Source of the DNA: Canibacter zhoujuaniae
Lineage (GTDB): Bacteria; Actinomycetota; Actinomycetes; Actinomycetales; Microbacteriaceae
Direction of reading: 5' to 3'
Assembly: GCF_011752015.1 (NCBI RefSeq)
Contig: NZ_JAAIKA010000002.1
Span: forward strand, 1 to 64,000
Length of the DNA stretch: 64,000 nt
The notes below the pieces were generated by a model. It saw only the letters and a program-made list of their open reading frames with translations. It had not been told where the DNA came from and searched no databases. A program made the position numbers and the translations under genes. Below are positions 43,657-53,517 of the stretch, in pieces (positions within the stretch are counted from its first letter, which is position 1; each line of letters starts with the position of its first letter).

Positions 43657-45447
43657 ATGAGTGTTAAGTATGCGGCTGTTGATTTCCGGAAAATTCTGAC
43701 GTACCTTCCGGCCGGTACTAAACGCTATATGATCGTTTACTCTCTCGTTGCCTCGTTGCTTTCGCTGTTAGACGTGGCGGCGCTGATGGCTCTGGCCTTT
43801 TCTGTTTCTGCGGTGCTTGCCGGAAAACCAATTGTGGTGCCGGTTTTAGAGTGGTCGTTTGGGTCAGAGTATTACCTGCATGTAATTGCCACCATTTCTT
43901 TTGTGATTCTTTTAAAGACTGTTCTCTCGCTTTTGCAGCAGTGGTTTGCGACGCGAAAATTTGCCGCGTTTGAGATGAGTCTTGGTAAAAGACTGTTTGA
44001 CGCCTATTTGGGGGCGCCGTGGGTAGAGCGGTTGAGCAGAAGCACCTCACAGCTTGTAAGAATGGCAGACGTCGGTGTGGCAACGATTAACGCCGGTATG
44101 ATCTTGCCGATTTTGGGTCTGCCCTCAATGATTGTTTCGGCTGTTGTCGTGGTTGTGATTTTATTCGTTGTGCAACCGGTAACAGCTATTGCGACGCTAA
44201 CCTATCTGGGTCTAATTGCCCTTTGTATATATCTGTTGCTCTCGCGACGCACACAGGAAGCTGGTCGAGTTAATCGTGATTATTCCTTTAAAGCCGCAGG
44301 TTTAATGACAGATATGGTGGGGGCGCTTAAAGAAGTGACCCTGCGCAATAAGTTTGGCGAGGTTTCTGAGGTAGTTCAAGACAGTCGTTTTCACGCGACA
44401 AGAGCACGAGCAAACCTGCAGTTTTTGGGATCGATTCCCAAATTTATAATGGACTTCGCTCTCATCGGTGGGTTTTTAATTATCGGCGGAGTTACTTTCT
44501 TCGTTGAGGGAACCTATGAATCTGCAATAAATGCGGTAGTGCTTTTCGCTGTTTCTGCAATTCGCTTGATTCCTGCGTTGACGGGTTTCCAAGGGACGAT
44601 CAACGTTCTGAATGCGAACGGCCCGCAGGTGCGAGCTGTGATTAGAGATATTGAGGAAGCAGAACGCTATATAGAGCTGCGTGAAACAGTGGGCCGTGAA
44701 AAGCTGAATTCTGACCCTAAAATGCTCTCTATTCAGAACATAAGTTTCACCTATCCGAACCGTGAAACACCAGCTATTGACCGCGTTTCTGTGGATATAA
44801 AAATGGGCTCCTCTGTGGCTTTTGTTGGTGAATCTGGCTCTGGTAAAAGCACCCTTGTTGACATACTGCTTGGGCTGTTCGTGCCGCAAGAGGGGAGCAT
44901 TTTAGTTAACGAACAAAACCTCTCAGATGTTTTGGCAGACTGGCGTTCTCGTGTGGGCTATGTGCCGCAGGAGGTATCACTGTTTGATGGAACAATTGAG
45001 CAAAATGTCGCACTGACCTGGAAAGGTGAAATTGACCGAGATCGGGTTATCGAGTCTCTGAAAAAAGCTCAGTTGTGGGAGGCCACGCAAGCACGGCCGG
45101 GTGGGCTGAAAGCGACTATCGGTGAACGCGGCATTGGTCTTTCAGGCGGTCAACGGCAGCGTCTTGGTATTGCCCGCGCACTGTACGCTGATCCGTCTGT
45201 GCTTATTCTGGATGAAGCAACCAGCGCCTTAGACACCGAAACAGAAGCAGAAATTTCAAAAGCTATTCGTGAGTTGCGTGGTGAAGTAACAGTAATCGCG
45301 ATTGCGCACCGACTTTCTACGGTGCGTGACTTTGATTGCCTGCACTATATGGAGCATGGAAAAGTGCTTGCCAGCGGTCGCTTCGATGAAGTTGTTGCAC
45401 AAGTGCCAGCTTTTGCGCGCCAGGCGACACTTTCGGGGCTGCTTTAA
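43657..45447 (+). CDS. ABC exporter with fused membrane and ATPase domains (MsbA/PglK-like)
   Basis: 596 residues: an N-terminal six-helix membrane domain (about 20-330) and an ATPase with GESGSGKST, LSGGQRQR, LILDEATSALDTETEAE and the switch His in IAIAHRLST. In a glycan cluster the likely job is flipping of a lipid-linked oligosaccharide, as PglK does, but peptide or lipid export cannot be excluded. The gene is visibly richer in A+T than the flanking housekeeping genes. Leaderless start; two GT2 genes follow in the same operon (AAGGAGGG before the first). Confidence 0.9.
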   Translation: MSVKYAAVDFRKILTYLPAGTKRYMIVYSLVASLLSLLDVAALMALAFSVSAVLAGKPIVVPVLEWSFGSEYYLHVIATISFVILLKTVLSLLQQWFATRKFAAFEMSLGKRLFDAYLGAPWVERLSRSTSQLVRMADVGVATINAGMILPILGLPSMIVSAVVVVVILFVVQPVTAIATLTYLGLIALCIYLLLSRRTQEAGRVNRDYSFKAAGLMTDMVGALKEVTLRNKFGEVSEVVQDSRFHATRARANLQFLGSIPKFIMDFALIGGFLIIGGVTFFVEGTYESAINAVVLFAVSAIRLIPALTGFQGTINVLNANGPQVRAVIRDIEEAERYIELRETVGREKLNSDPKMLSIQNISFTYPNRETPAIDRVSVDIKMGSSVAFVGESGSGKSTLVDILLGLFVPQEGSILVNEQNLSDVLADWRSRVGYVPQEVSLFDGTIEQNVALTWKGEIDRDRVIESLKKAQLWEATQARPGGLKATIGERGIGLSGGQRQRLGIARALYADPSVLILDEATSALDTETEAEISKAIRELRGEVTVIAIAHRLSTVRDFDCLHYMEHGKVLASGRFDEVVAQVPAFARQATLSGLL

Positions 45448-45456
45448 GGAGGGCAA

Positions 45457-46476
45457 ATGGAGCAGCAGATAGATATTGTGATTGCCGCTCACGATCCCGC
45501 TAGGCCGGTGCAGCGCGCAGTTGACTCGGTTTTAGCCTGCCCGGCTGCCCGTGTGATTTTGGTTGCCCACAACACAGACCCAACTGCGTTTGGGTTAAAA
45601 GAGCACCCTCGCTTAATTTTTATGCGGCTAGACGGTAGCCCGGGTATTCCTGGCGCACCAAAAAACGCCGGTCTTGCGCGCGCAAACCTGCCCTGGGTGG
45701 GGTTGCTAGATTCGGATGACTATTTTGAAGAGGGCGCATTGGAGGCGATGCTGCAGCATGCTATTGCAGAGAATGCAGATGCGGTGCTAGCGCCACTTCT
45801 GATAGTTGGAAACCGTCACAGAAGCAGGCTTCCCTCTTTGCGCAGCAGCGGCTTAACAGCGGTGCGAGACGAACTTTTTTATAGGACGGGCCCGCTCGGT
45901 ATTTTCAAACAACAGCTGATGAATGACGCGCCTGACTTTAACACCTGCTACAAGACTGGTGAAGATCTGCGTGTTACCGCTTACCTCTGGTCAAACGCAC
46001 GCAATATAGTTTTTCACTGGAATGACCCAGCCTATGTCGTAACTAATGACGCACACACCAGGGCCAGCACAACAAAACGTTCGATCGCAGAGACCGGTGC
46101 GCCGTGGCTTGCTGTTTGGGATGAACCATTTATTGCAAACTGGCCAAAACGCCTGAAGGTTGCGTTGGCAACAAAGCTTCTTCGTGCGAATTATCTGCAA
46201 TTCGATCGTTCAAACTTAAGCGCAGATGAAGAAACTTGGGCTGAGAATTTTCTAAAACGTCTGCGTGAGGTTGCGCCGTTAGCTTTTAAACACATTGCGG
46301 AATATGAGTGGAACGGTCAGCCGCATAAATTCTCACTTCGCGACCTACTTTTCTACAGACATTCAATATCGCGGTGGGAATTCATTAAAAAAATACAGTG
46401 GATGCAAGATGCTGCCGCAGAACTTAAAGGTAAATTGTTGCGGGGACGGGTTAATCCTAGGAGGAAACTAAACTAA
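45457..46476 (+). CDS. GT2-like glycosyltransferase, first of a tandem pair
   Basis: 339 residues. DIVIAAHDPARPVQRAVDSVL, PGIPGAPKNAGLARA and the SDD motif LLDSDDYFEEGALEAM give a GT-A fold. Shared with the next gene: FYRT.PLGI.K, a central acidic D.RVTA.LW and the signature WNDPAYVV. Strong Shine-Dalgarno AAGGAGGG. The pair is distinct from ordinary GT2 enzymes by the short nucleotide-binding loop (VAHN in place of VDDGS). Its stop overlaps the next ATG by one base. Confidence 0.82.
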   Translation: MEQQIDIVIAAHDPARPVQRAVDSVLACPAARVILVAHNTDPTAFGLKEHPRLIFMRLDGSPGIPGAPKNAGLARANLPWVGLLDSDDYFEEGALEAMLQHAIAENADAVLAPLLIVGNRHRSRLPSLRSSGLTAVRDELFYRTGPLGIFKQQLMNDAPDFNTCYKTGEDLRVTAYLWSNARNIVFHWNDPAYVVTNDAHTRASTTKRSIAETGAPWLAVWDEPFIANWPKRLKVALATKLLRANYLQFDRSNLSADEETWAENFLKRLREVAPLAFKHIAEYEWNGQPHKFSLRDLLFYRHSISRWEFIKKIQWMQDAAAELKGKLLRGRVNPRRKLN

Positions 46477-47540
46477 TGCAACGGCCAGACATTACTATTG
46501 TTGTTCCAGTTCACGATAAGGAGCGACCAATTCGCCGCGCTGTGGAATCGATCCTCCTTGATGAGCGCGCGATACCACTGGTTATTGCGCACAATTTACA
46601 GCCAGCAGAATTAGATTTGCCCGCTGATCCGAGAGTTCGAGTGGTCGAACTTGCAGGCAGTAAAGGAATGCCCGGTGCCTGCTTTGACCTCGGAATAGCC
46701 GAAGCTGAAACAGAGTGGGTTGGCATTATGGGGTCAGACGACTGGTTTGAACAAGGGGCCTTGGCTGCGATGCGGAAACGTGCAGCCACAGACGGTGCAG
46801 ATGCCGTGATTGCGCCATTAAAAAATCAGGGGACTCCTTCTAACGTTATTCGCCCACTCACCTTAAGGAAGAAGAATCTTCGCGCAGCCAGGGATCGCGT
46901 CTTTTATCGCACAGCCCCGTTGGGAATTTATAAGACAGCTGTAATGCGAAAACCTGAATATCGTTTCGGTGCGGTGTTTCCGGCTGGCTCTGATATGCGT
47001 GTTACCGCGGCACTTTGGACGAGCGGGCACAAGGTTTCTTACTACTGGAACGATCCTGCGTATGTGGTTGGGGCTGACGCCAAAACACGTGTCACTTTTA
47101 CTCCGCGGCCACTAGATTTTACGGGCGCACCCTACCTCGGGCTGTTTGAAGAAGATGCGGTTAAAAGATTCTCAGCTGCAGAAAAACACGCCTTAGCGGT
47201 GAAGATGGTTAATGTGCATGTTATGAGCGCGGTGATGCTGCGACCAAATAAGTCTGACTGGCAGGGCAACGATTTTGTTTGGTTGTGCGACTACGTAGAG
47301 AAGTTGAAACAGTTTGATCCGCGCCTGCACCGCGCAATTTCACGGCGTGACCGCTGGATTTTGCAGGCTCTCTACGAACGCAATATCGACATGCTAGTAG
47401 AGGCGAACCAGCGCAGACTGCATGCTCGCATGTGGAACAAACTTTTGCCGATGAACGTATTTTGGGCTCTTGCAGACCGTCAGGCTGCGTTGCGGTTGGC
47501 AATAGTTGGTGTGCTTGCGGCCCGCAGCACGCGATTCTAG
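46476..47540 (+). CDS. GT2-like glycosyltransferase, second of a tandem pair
   Basis: 354 residues, clearly a paralogue of the preceding gene (DITIVVPVHDKERPIRRAVESIL, IMGSDDWFEQGALAAM, FYRTAPLGIYK, SDMRVTAALW, WNDPAYVVGAD). TAATG junction upstream, with AGGAGG about 9 nt before. Probably adds the following sugar in the same chain. Convergent with the GT4 gene at 47537, sharing a palindromic CTAG that holds both stop codons. Confidence 0.82.
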   Translation: MQRPDITIVVPVHDKERPIRRAVESILLDERAIPLVIAHNLQPAELDLPADPRVRVVELAGSKGMPGACFDLGIAEAETEWVGIMGSDDWFEQGALAAMRKRAATDGADAVIAPLKNQGTPSNVIRPLTLRKKNLRAARDRVFYRTAPLGIYKTAVMRKPEYRFGAVFPAGSDMRVTAALWTSGHKVSYYWNDPAYVVGADAKTRVTFTPRPLDFTGAPYLGLFEEDAVKRFSAAEKHALAVKMVNVHVMSAVMLRPNKSDWQGNDFVWLCDYVEKLKQFDPRLHRAISRRDRWILQALYERNIDMLVEANQRRLHARMWNKLLPMNVFWALADRQAALRLAIVGVLAARSTRF

Positions 47541-48520
47541 CTCGCTGGGTTTCTTGAAACTCTCTCATAGATGCTGAGCAGCTGCTGCAGCACTGTATCA
47601 GGGCTGTGGGTGGCTTTGACCCACGCCTTAGCGGCGGTGGCATCTGTTCCTAAAGCAGCCTTTACGATCTCTGCAAGCTCTGCAACCTGATCTGTAATAG
47701 TGCTCGGGTCAGCAGGACGAGCGTCGAATGTAAAGACCGGGGCGCTCTCTTCGTTCGCCATGGCAATTAGAGGTCGCCCGACAGCCATGGTTTGATAATC
47801 GGTCATTGAAAAGGCCGGGAACTTAAGCTGCCCCACAACCGCTTCTGCGCTGGCGAGAAATTTTTGAAATTCTTCAGCCGACATTAACGGGTGCAATACA
47901 ACACCAGCTGATCCCGCTGCGGCGGCATCTGAGCCCCAGTCGAGCCCGTGCACCTCGAAACCGTCTGAAATTAACCTCTTCGCCAGGGGGATCAATAGTT
48001 CGACACCTTTTGTGCTGTCCCATCTAGAAGAAAAAACTATCCTTCCAGGGGCGGGTGTAACCGCAGTGGTGAGCGGAGTTAAAAATGTTTGTGGGACTGG
48101 ATTCGGTAGCCACACTGCGTCCGGGCGAATTTCACGCACCCAGCCTAATAAATCAGGTGTGGCGCAGATAACCGTCTGCGCGTCACGGAGGGTTTTGTTG
48201 ATTATCTGGCGGAGGCCGGGTTTTTGCCAATCTCGGCGAATGTCGGATCCGTGCAGATGCACGATAAATGGGCGCTTCCCCCAAACCATATAGCCGTTTG
48301 TTGCAAAGTGTAGGTGCAATAGATCGTACTTATGAGACTCTTTGCGCCACGCTATTAAATCACAGAGGCGACTCCACAGCACTCTAACTGGATTTCCACG
48401 CCCAGGTGGGATTCTGCGCAGATCCCAAGAGAGATTCTGAGCTCTAGCTGCAGCTACAAGAGTACTCGGAACACCAGCAACCTCATTGATATGAGCTACG
48501 CTGAAGCCGTCGGTCTGCAT
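47537..48520 (-). CDS. GT4-like glycosyltransferase, second of a minus-strand pair
   Basis: 327 residues, GT-B fold. LLHLHFATNGYMV, FIVHLHGSDIRRDW, IVFSSRWDSTKGVELL (glycine loop), VHGLDWGSDAAAAGS and a C-terminal FSMTDYQTMAVGRPLIAM, which stands where the EX7E motif normally sits but lacks the first Glu. Paralogue of the gene upstream at 48520. ATG overlaps its stop (TAATG). Confidence 0.8.
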   Translation of the reverse strand: MQTDGFSVAHINEVAGVPSTLVAAARAQNLSWDLRRIPPGRGNPVRVLWSRLCDLIAWRKESHKYDLLHLHFATNGYMVWGKRPFIVHLHGSDIRRDWQKPGLRQIINKTLRDAQTVICATPDLLGWVREIRPDAVWLPNPVPQTFLTPLTTAVTPAPGRIVFSSRWDSTKGVELLIPLAKRLISDGFEVHGLDWGSDAAAAGSAGVVLHPLMSAEEFQKFLASAEAVVGQLKFPAFSMTDYQTMAVGRPLIAMANEESAPVFTFDARPADPSTITDQVAELAEIVKAALGTDATAAKAWVKATHSPDTVLQQLLSIYERVSRNPAS

Positions 48521-49512
48521 TAAGCCGCAAACTTTCTATAGAGGCTTTGCAACATAGGAATGTAAGGATCGGGTAGATGATGATCAAGCACCCACTGCCT
48601 GCCATTTAGGTTGTTTGCTGCGGCGACAGGATCGTGCAGCGCTGGCCCTATTTGCTCAACCACATCTGCAACCGAGCCTTCAAATACGGGAGGGGTTGAG
48701 CCGTCATCGGGGCGGGGTAGCCGTGATCCGAGAACCGCTACGGGCAACCCCATAGCCATAGCCTCAAACTCTGACACTCCGAGCATCGGGTTTGCCTGCC
48801 CGATCGCGACTGTGGCGCCGCCTATCCACTGCATGTAGCTAGTGTGATCCATTTTAGGCACCAAACGCACCCCGAGTTTTGCGGCTGCAGCGGCGTCAGC
48901 ACCCCAGTCTAAGCCTTCAATAGTGGCCTCTGGATAAGCCTTCGTTAAGGCCTTAATGAGCGGCCACTGCCGGCTCGCGCCCTTAATCTCTTCCCAGCGT
49001 GACAGGAAGATAATTTTCGGAGCTTGGTTGCTGTCAGGTTGCCAGGTGGTGAGCCTATCGGGATCAATAAATGCCGGCATAAACTGTGCATCGGGGCGGG
49101 CTTCTTCAGCGTTTTCCTGTGTGTCCAGATTCGTGTAAAACACAGCTTCGGCCTGGTCTATATACCCCTGCATTCGTGATTTGCGCCGGCCTCTTGCCCA
49201 GTGGGTGCGGATATCGGTTCCGTGCAAATGAAGCAGAAGAGGCCTTTTCGGCATCGGCTTCCGCCGCGCCTCAGACACCGCTGTGCCATAGTGCACATGC
49301 AGCACATCAGATTCTCTAATTGCGCGCATGTGCCCCAGACGTAGTTTTGCTTGAAAAAGCATATTCGCTACACGATTTTTTGGACGATTTGTTGGGCGCA
49401 CTGCTTCAGCACCTAGATAGCCCCAGTCGTAACCCACTCTGCCGGCGGCCTTCACTAGCGCCGCGCCGACATCGGCGCAGTCGTGGAAGTGGAGCACTCG
49501 CGGTTCTGACAT
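48520..49512 (-). CDS. GT4-like glycosyltransferase, first of a minus-strand pair
   Basis: 330 residues. DVLHVHYGTAVSEAR, LLLHLHGTDIRTHW, IIFLSRWEEIKGASRQW, IEGLDWGADAAAAAK and LGVSEFEAMAMGLPVAVLG with an E-F-E pair near the usual donor site. Homologous to the following gene over its whole length. Start ATG 49512; no strong Shine-Dalgarno. Sugar specificity unknown. Confidence 0.8.
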   Translation of the reverse strand: MSEPRVLHFHDCADVGAALVKAAGRVGYDWGYLGAEAVRPTNRPKNRVANMLFQAKLRLGHMRAIRESDVLHVHYGTAVSEARRKPMPKRPLLLHLHGTDIRTHWARGRRKSRMQGYIDQAEAVFYTNLDTQENAEEARPDAQFMPAFIDPDRLTTWQPDSNQAPKIIFLSRWEEIKGASRQWPLIKALTKAYPEATIEGLDWGADAAAAAKLGVRLVPKMDHTSYMQWIGGATVAIGQANPMLGVSEFEAMAMGLPVAVLGSRLPRPDDGSTPPVFEGSVADVVEQIGPALHDPVAAANNLNGRQWVLDHHLPDPYIPMLQSLYRKFAA

Positions 49513-49561
49513 GGATATCCATTCTCTCGTATTGTCTCCATCATATCTAGCGAGAAGCGGC

Positions 49562-49567
49562 TAAAAT
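49562..49567 (+). promoter_or_regulatory. -10 element TAAAAT, leaderless start of the nucleotide-sugar dehydrogenase gene
   Basis: TAAAAT (five of six consensus bases), 6-nt gap, ATG 49574. Same arrangement as at 50927-50932. Confidence 0.65.
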
Positions 49568-49573
49568 GAGCCT

Positions 49574-50863
49574 ATGAAAATTGCTGTTGTTGCTACCGGA
49601 AAAATCGGTCTCCCGCTTGCCACTCAGTATGCCTCGATGGGGCATGAGGTGGTTGGTGTTGATGTTAACCAGGCGCTGGTTGATTGCATTAATCGGGGGG
49701 AAGAACCGTTTCCTGGTGAGGCTGGTTTGGCAGAGAAACTTGCCGAGCAGGTGCCTGCCGGTAAGTTGCGCGCAACAACAGATTACGCTGCCGCAATTCC
49801 GGGCGCTGACGCCGTTGTTATCGTGGTGCCGCTGTTAGTGGATGAGGAGACCTGGCAGCCGGACTTTGGCTGGATGGACGCTGCAACGCGCTCTCTTGCA
49901 GAAAACCTCACTCCCGGCACACTTATTTCCTATGAAACAACGCTGCCGGTGGGCACCACACGCGGTCGCTGGATGCCAATGATTGAAGAGATTTCAGGTC
50001 TGAAAGAGGGCGAAGACTTCTTCCTGGTTTTCTCTCCTGAGCGTGTGCTGACCGGCCGAGTCTATGCTGATCTGAAGAAATACCCGAAGCTTGTTGGCGG
50101 TCTGAGCGAGGCCGGCACCAAAAAAGCGATCGAGTTTTACGAGTCGGTGCTGACATTTGACGAGCGGCCAGATCTCGCACAGTCAAACGGCGTGTGGGAT
50201 ATGGGCACCGCCGAGGCGGCCGAGATGGCGAAACTTGCAGAAACCACATACCGCGACGTGAATATCGGTCTGGCGAATCAGTTCGCGCGCTATGCAGACA
50301 CTGTTGGGGTTGATGTTTACAAGGTGATCGAGGCATGCAATTCGCAACCGTTCAGCCACATTCACCGCCCGGGTATTGCTGTTGGTGGGCACTGCATCCC
50401 TGTTTATCCGCGACTGTATCTATCAACAGACCCGGCTGCAGATATTGTGCGCACCGCCCGTAACTACAACGCTACGATGCCAAGTTATGTGGTTGATCGG
50501 GTGCAGCAGATAGTTGGGGATCTGACGGGTCAGACGGTTGTTGTGCTCGGCGCTTCCTACCGCGGTGGGGTGAAAGAAACCGCTGTTTCGGGCGTTTTTC
50601 CAACAGTTGCAGAGCTAAAGGCGCGAGGCGCAAATGTGCTTGTGCACGATCCGCTGTTTAATGCGGCAGAGCTTGCTGCGCACGGCTTTGATGCATACGA
50701 GCTCGGTAATCCGGTTGATGTTGCAATTTTGCAGGCGGATCACGCTGAATACCTCGACCTGACCGCTGCGGATCTGCCGGGCATCAAACTCTTCGCTGAC
50801 GGCCGCAACTTCACCAAACCTGAAGCGTGGGTCGGCACCCCACGTATCGTTATTGGCGGTTAA
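49574..50863 (+). CDS. UDP-N-acetyl-hexosamine 6-dehydrogenase (WbpA/WecC-like)
   Basis: 429 residues of the UDP-glucose/GDP-mannose dehydrogenase family. NAD site VVATGKIGLPLATQYA (a G-K-I-G-L-P form), SYETTLPVGTT, active-site Lys 220 in EMAKLAETTYRDVNIGLANQF and catalytic Cys 274 in GGHCIPVYPR. The NTYRDVNI-like stretch is that of the UDP-GlcNAc and UDP-ManNAc 6-dehydrogenases rather than UDP-Glc enzymes. Two-fold oxidation at C6 gives a UDP-N-acetylhexosaminuronic acid. With the Gfo/Idh, DegT and LpxA-like enzymes it may make UDP-2,3-diacetamido-uronic acid. Confidence 0.88.
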   Translation: MKIAVVATGKIGLPLATQYASMGHEVVGVDVNQALVDCINRGEEPFPGEAGLAEKLAEQVPAGKLRATTDYAAAIPGADAVVIVVPLLVDEETWQPDFGWMDAATRSLAENLTPGTLISYETTLPVGTTRGRWMPMIEEISGLKEGEDFFLVFSPERVLTGRVYADLKKYPKLVGGLSEAGTKKAIEFYESVLTFDERPDLAQSNGVWDMGTAEAAEMAKLAETTYRDVNIGLANQFARYADTVGVDVYKVIEACNSQPFSHIHRPGIAVGGHCIPVYPRLYLSTDPAADIVRTARNYNATMPSYVVDRVQQIVGDLTGQTVVVLGASYRGGVKETAVSGVFPTVAELKARGANVLVHDPLFNAAELAAHGFDAYELGNPVDVAILQADHAEYLDLTAADLPGIKLFADGRNFTKPEAWVGTPRIVIGG

Positions 50864-50926
50864 ACGCTCTACGGCTATTTTTTAGGAACCTCACCGTTAC
50901 TGCAACGGAAATGATTTTTGGGCGGA

Positions 50927-52081
<1,155 letters not shown>

Positions 52082-52128
52082 CAGACACAGATAGCTGAGA
52101 TGCTTGGCTGCGCTGCTGCTAGTTATCG

Positions 52129-53490
52129 CTAAGCGGTTGTTTTGTGCGCGATTGGAACCTGACTCCATGGCACACGTACGGGCTCCTCGAAACGGCTCGG
52201 CAGCTCATAATCTAGGCGACACTTAACCGCGAGCAGCACGAGCAGCACCCAGCCGCCTTCCACCAGTAGCCTGCTCTCTGCGAGAGATTGGGTGAGCAGC
52301 GCGACAAAAACGAGCAGGGGGAACAGCGCGCTAGTTGCGTAAGGCAGCGGTGCTCCAACCCCGCGCCGTGGCTGATCAATTGCGCGGCACCACACACGCT
52401 GCAGGGTTATGAGCACGAGCACCGTGAACACCGCAAGCCCGACATAGCCAAGCTGCAGCCACACATCCAGCCAGGCGTTGTGAGCGTGCATAACCGGCAG
52501 GCCTGCCTTTTGATCGAGAGATTTAAAAGGCTCCACCCATGGAGTCCAATAGCTGACCCAGCCCCAACCAAACCAGGGGTGCTCAGCAGCAAGTGCCGTA
52601 ACTTTCGACCAGATTTCAAGCCGTCCAGTTAAATCGGGGCTCTTCCCGAGGAGCGGTAGCCAAACTGCACGCCCGAAGATTCCAAAGGCAATTACCCCCG
52701 CAAGGAGTATGCCGCCGACGGAATATACAGGTGCGCGGCGCACACCAGCGCGGCGTGCCCACAGCGCAAAAAGAAGAGTGCATGAAACCACTAGCAGCGC
52801 GATCCAAACGGTTGCAGAGCGGGTGAGTGCCAGCACCCCAAGCGAAACAAACACCCAGAACCAACCGTTAGCCGGTCGCACCAGGCCGCCACGCAATTGG
52901 ATTGCGAAAACTATTAAGCCGAGCAGCGCGAGAAAACCGAGCAGGGCAGAGTTTGCCACCACACCCTGAATAGGGCCGCCCTCAAACAGCAGTGAGCGAC
53001 TCCAATACAGGAGTTTTGAGACTTTTCCGGAGTCGGGCACGTCTACGAAACCCATAAAAATAGGCTCACCAAAGACCATCTCAACGAACAGCTCAAATAG
53101 CAGAGAGAGCCCGAGCAGGTAGCGCAGCGCTGTGCCGAGTGTGCGCAGCACCTCGTGCCACGTCAGGATAGAGGCCAATATCACCGCAATCACAGTGGTC
53201 GCGAGCTGCGCGAGAAACCCGAGCACCGTTTCAAAACGGTAAGCAGACCAAGTCACCGACAGCAGTGCGAGCAGCAGGAAGGTGAACAGCGGCTTGGGCA
53301 CCCTGTACCACTTGAAATTAGCCGGTTTCAAACGCACAAAGAGAACAACACCGACTGCAATAAGCACAACAGCTGAGCCTAAATAGAGCGGCCAGCCGCC
53401 GATACTGCGCAGCGCGTTAGAGCCGAGCTGGTGCAAAAACACAAACACCGCGAAAGCGCTGATCCCTATCCGAGTGCGAGTGTCTGACAT
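52129..53490 (-). CDS. O-antigen ligase/polymerase family membrane protein (Wzy/WaaL-like)
   Basis: 453 residues with about ten to twelve hydrophobic helices and one larger extracellular loop. LTRSATVWIALLVVSCTLLFAL and, in the loop, GRLEIWSKVTALAAEHPWFGWGWVSYW with HAHNAWLDVWLQLGYVGL, the pattern of Wzy_C-type polymerases and ligases. Either polymerises the repeat units or attaches glycan to a carrier. Leaderless minus-strand promoter TACGAT. Last gene of the polysaccharide region. Confidence 0.87.
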   Translation of the reverse strand: MSDTRTRIGISAFAVFVFLHQLGSNALRSIGGWPLYLGSAVVLIAVGVVLFVRLKPANFKWYRVPKPLFTFLLLALLSVTWSAYRFETVLGFLAQLATTVIAVILASILTWHEVLRTLGTALRYLLGLSLLFELFVEMVFGEPIFMGFVDVPDSGKVSKLLYWSRSLLFEGGPIQGVVANSALLGFLALLGLIVFAIQLRGGLVRPANGWFWVFVSLGVLALTRSATVWIALLVVSCTLLFALWARRAGVRRAPVYSVGGILLAGVIAFGIFGRAVWLPLLGKSPDLTGRLEIWSKVTALAAEHPWFGWGWVSYWTPWVEPFKSLDQKAGLPVMHAHNAWLDVWLQLGYVGLAVFTVLVLITLQRVWCRAIDQPRRGVGAPLPYATSALFPLLVFVALLTQSLAESRLLVEGGWVLLVLLAVKCRLDYELPSRFEEPVRVPWSQVPIAHKTTA

Positions 53491-53496
53491 ATTTTT

Positions 53497-53502
53497 ATCG
53501 TA
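53497..53502 (-). promoter_or_regulatory. -10 element TACGAT, leaderless start of the Wzy/WaaL-like gene
   Basis: Minus-strand TACGAT followed by AAAAAT and the ATG at 53490. Confidence 0.6.
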
Positions 53503-53517
53503 CCGGGCGGAGTTAGC

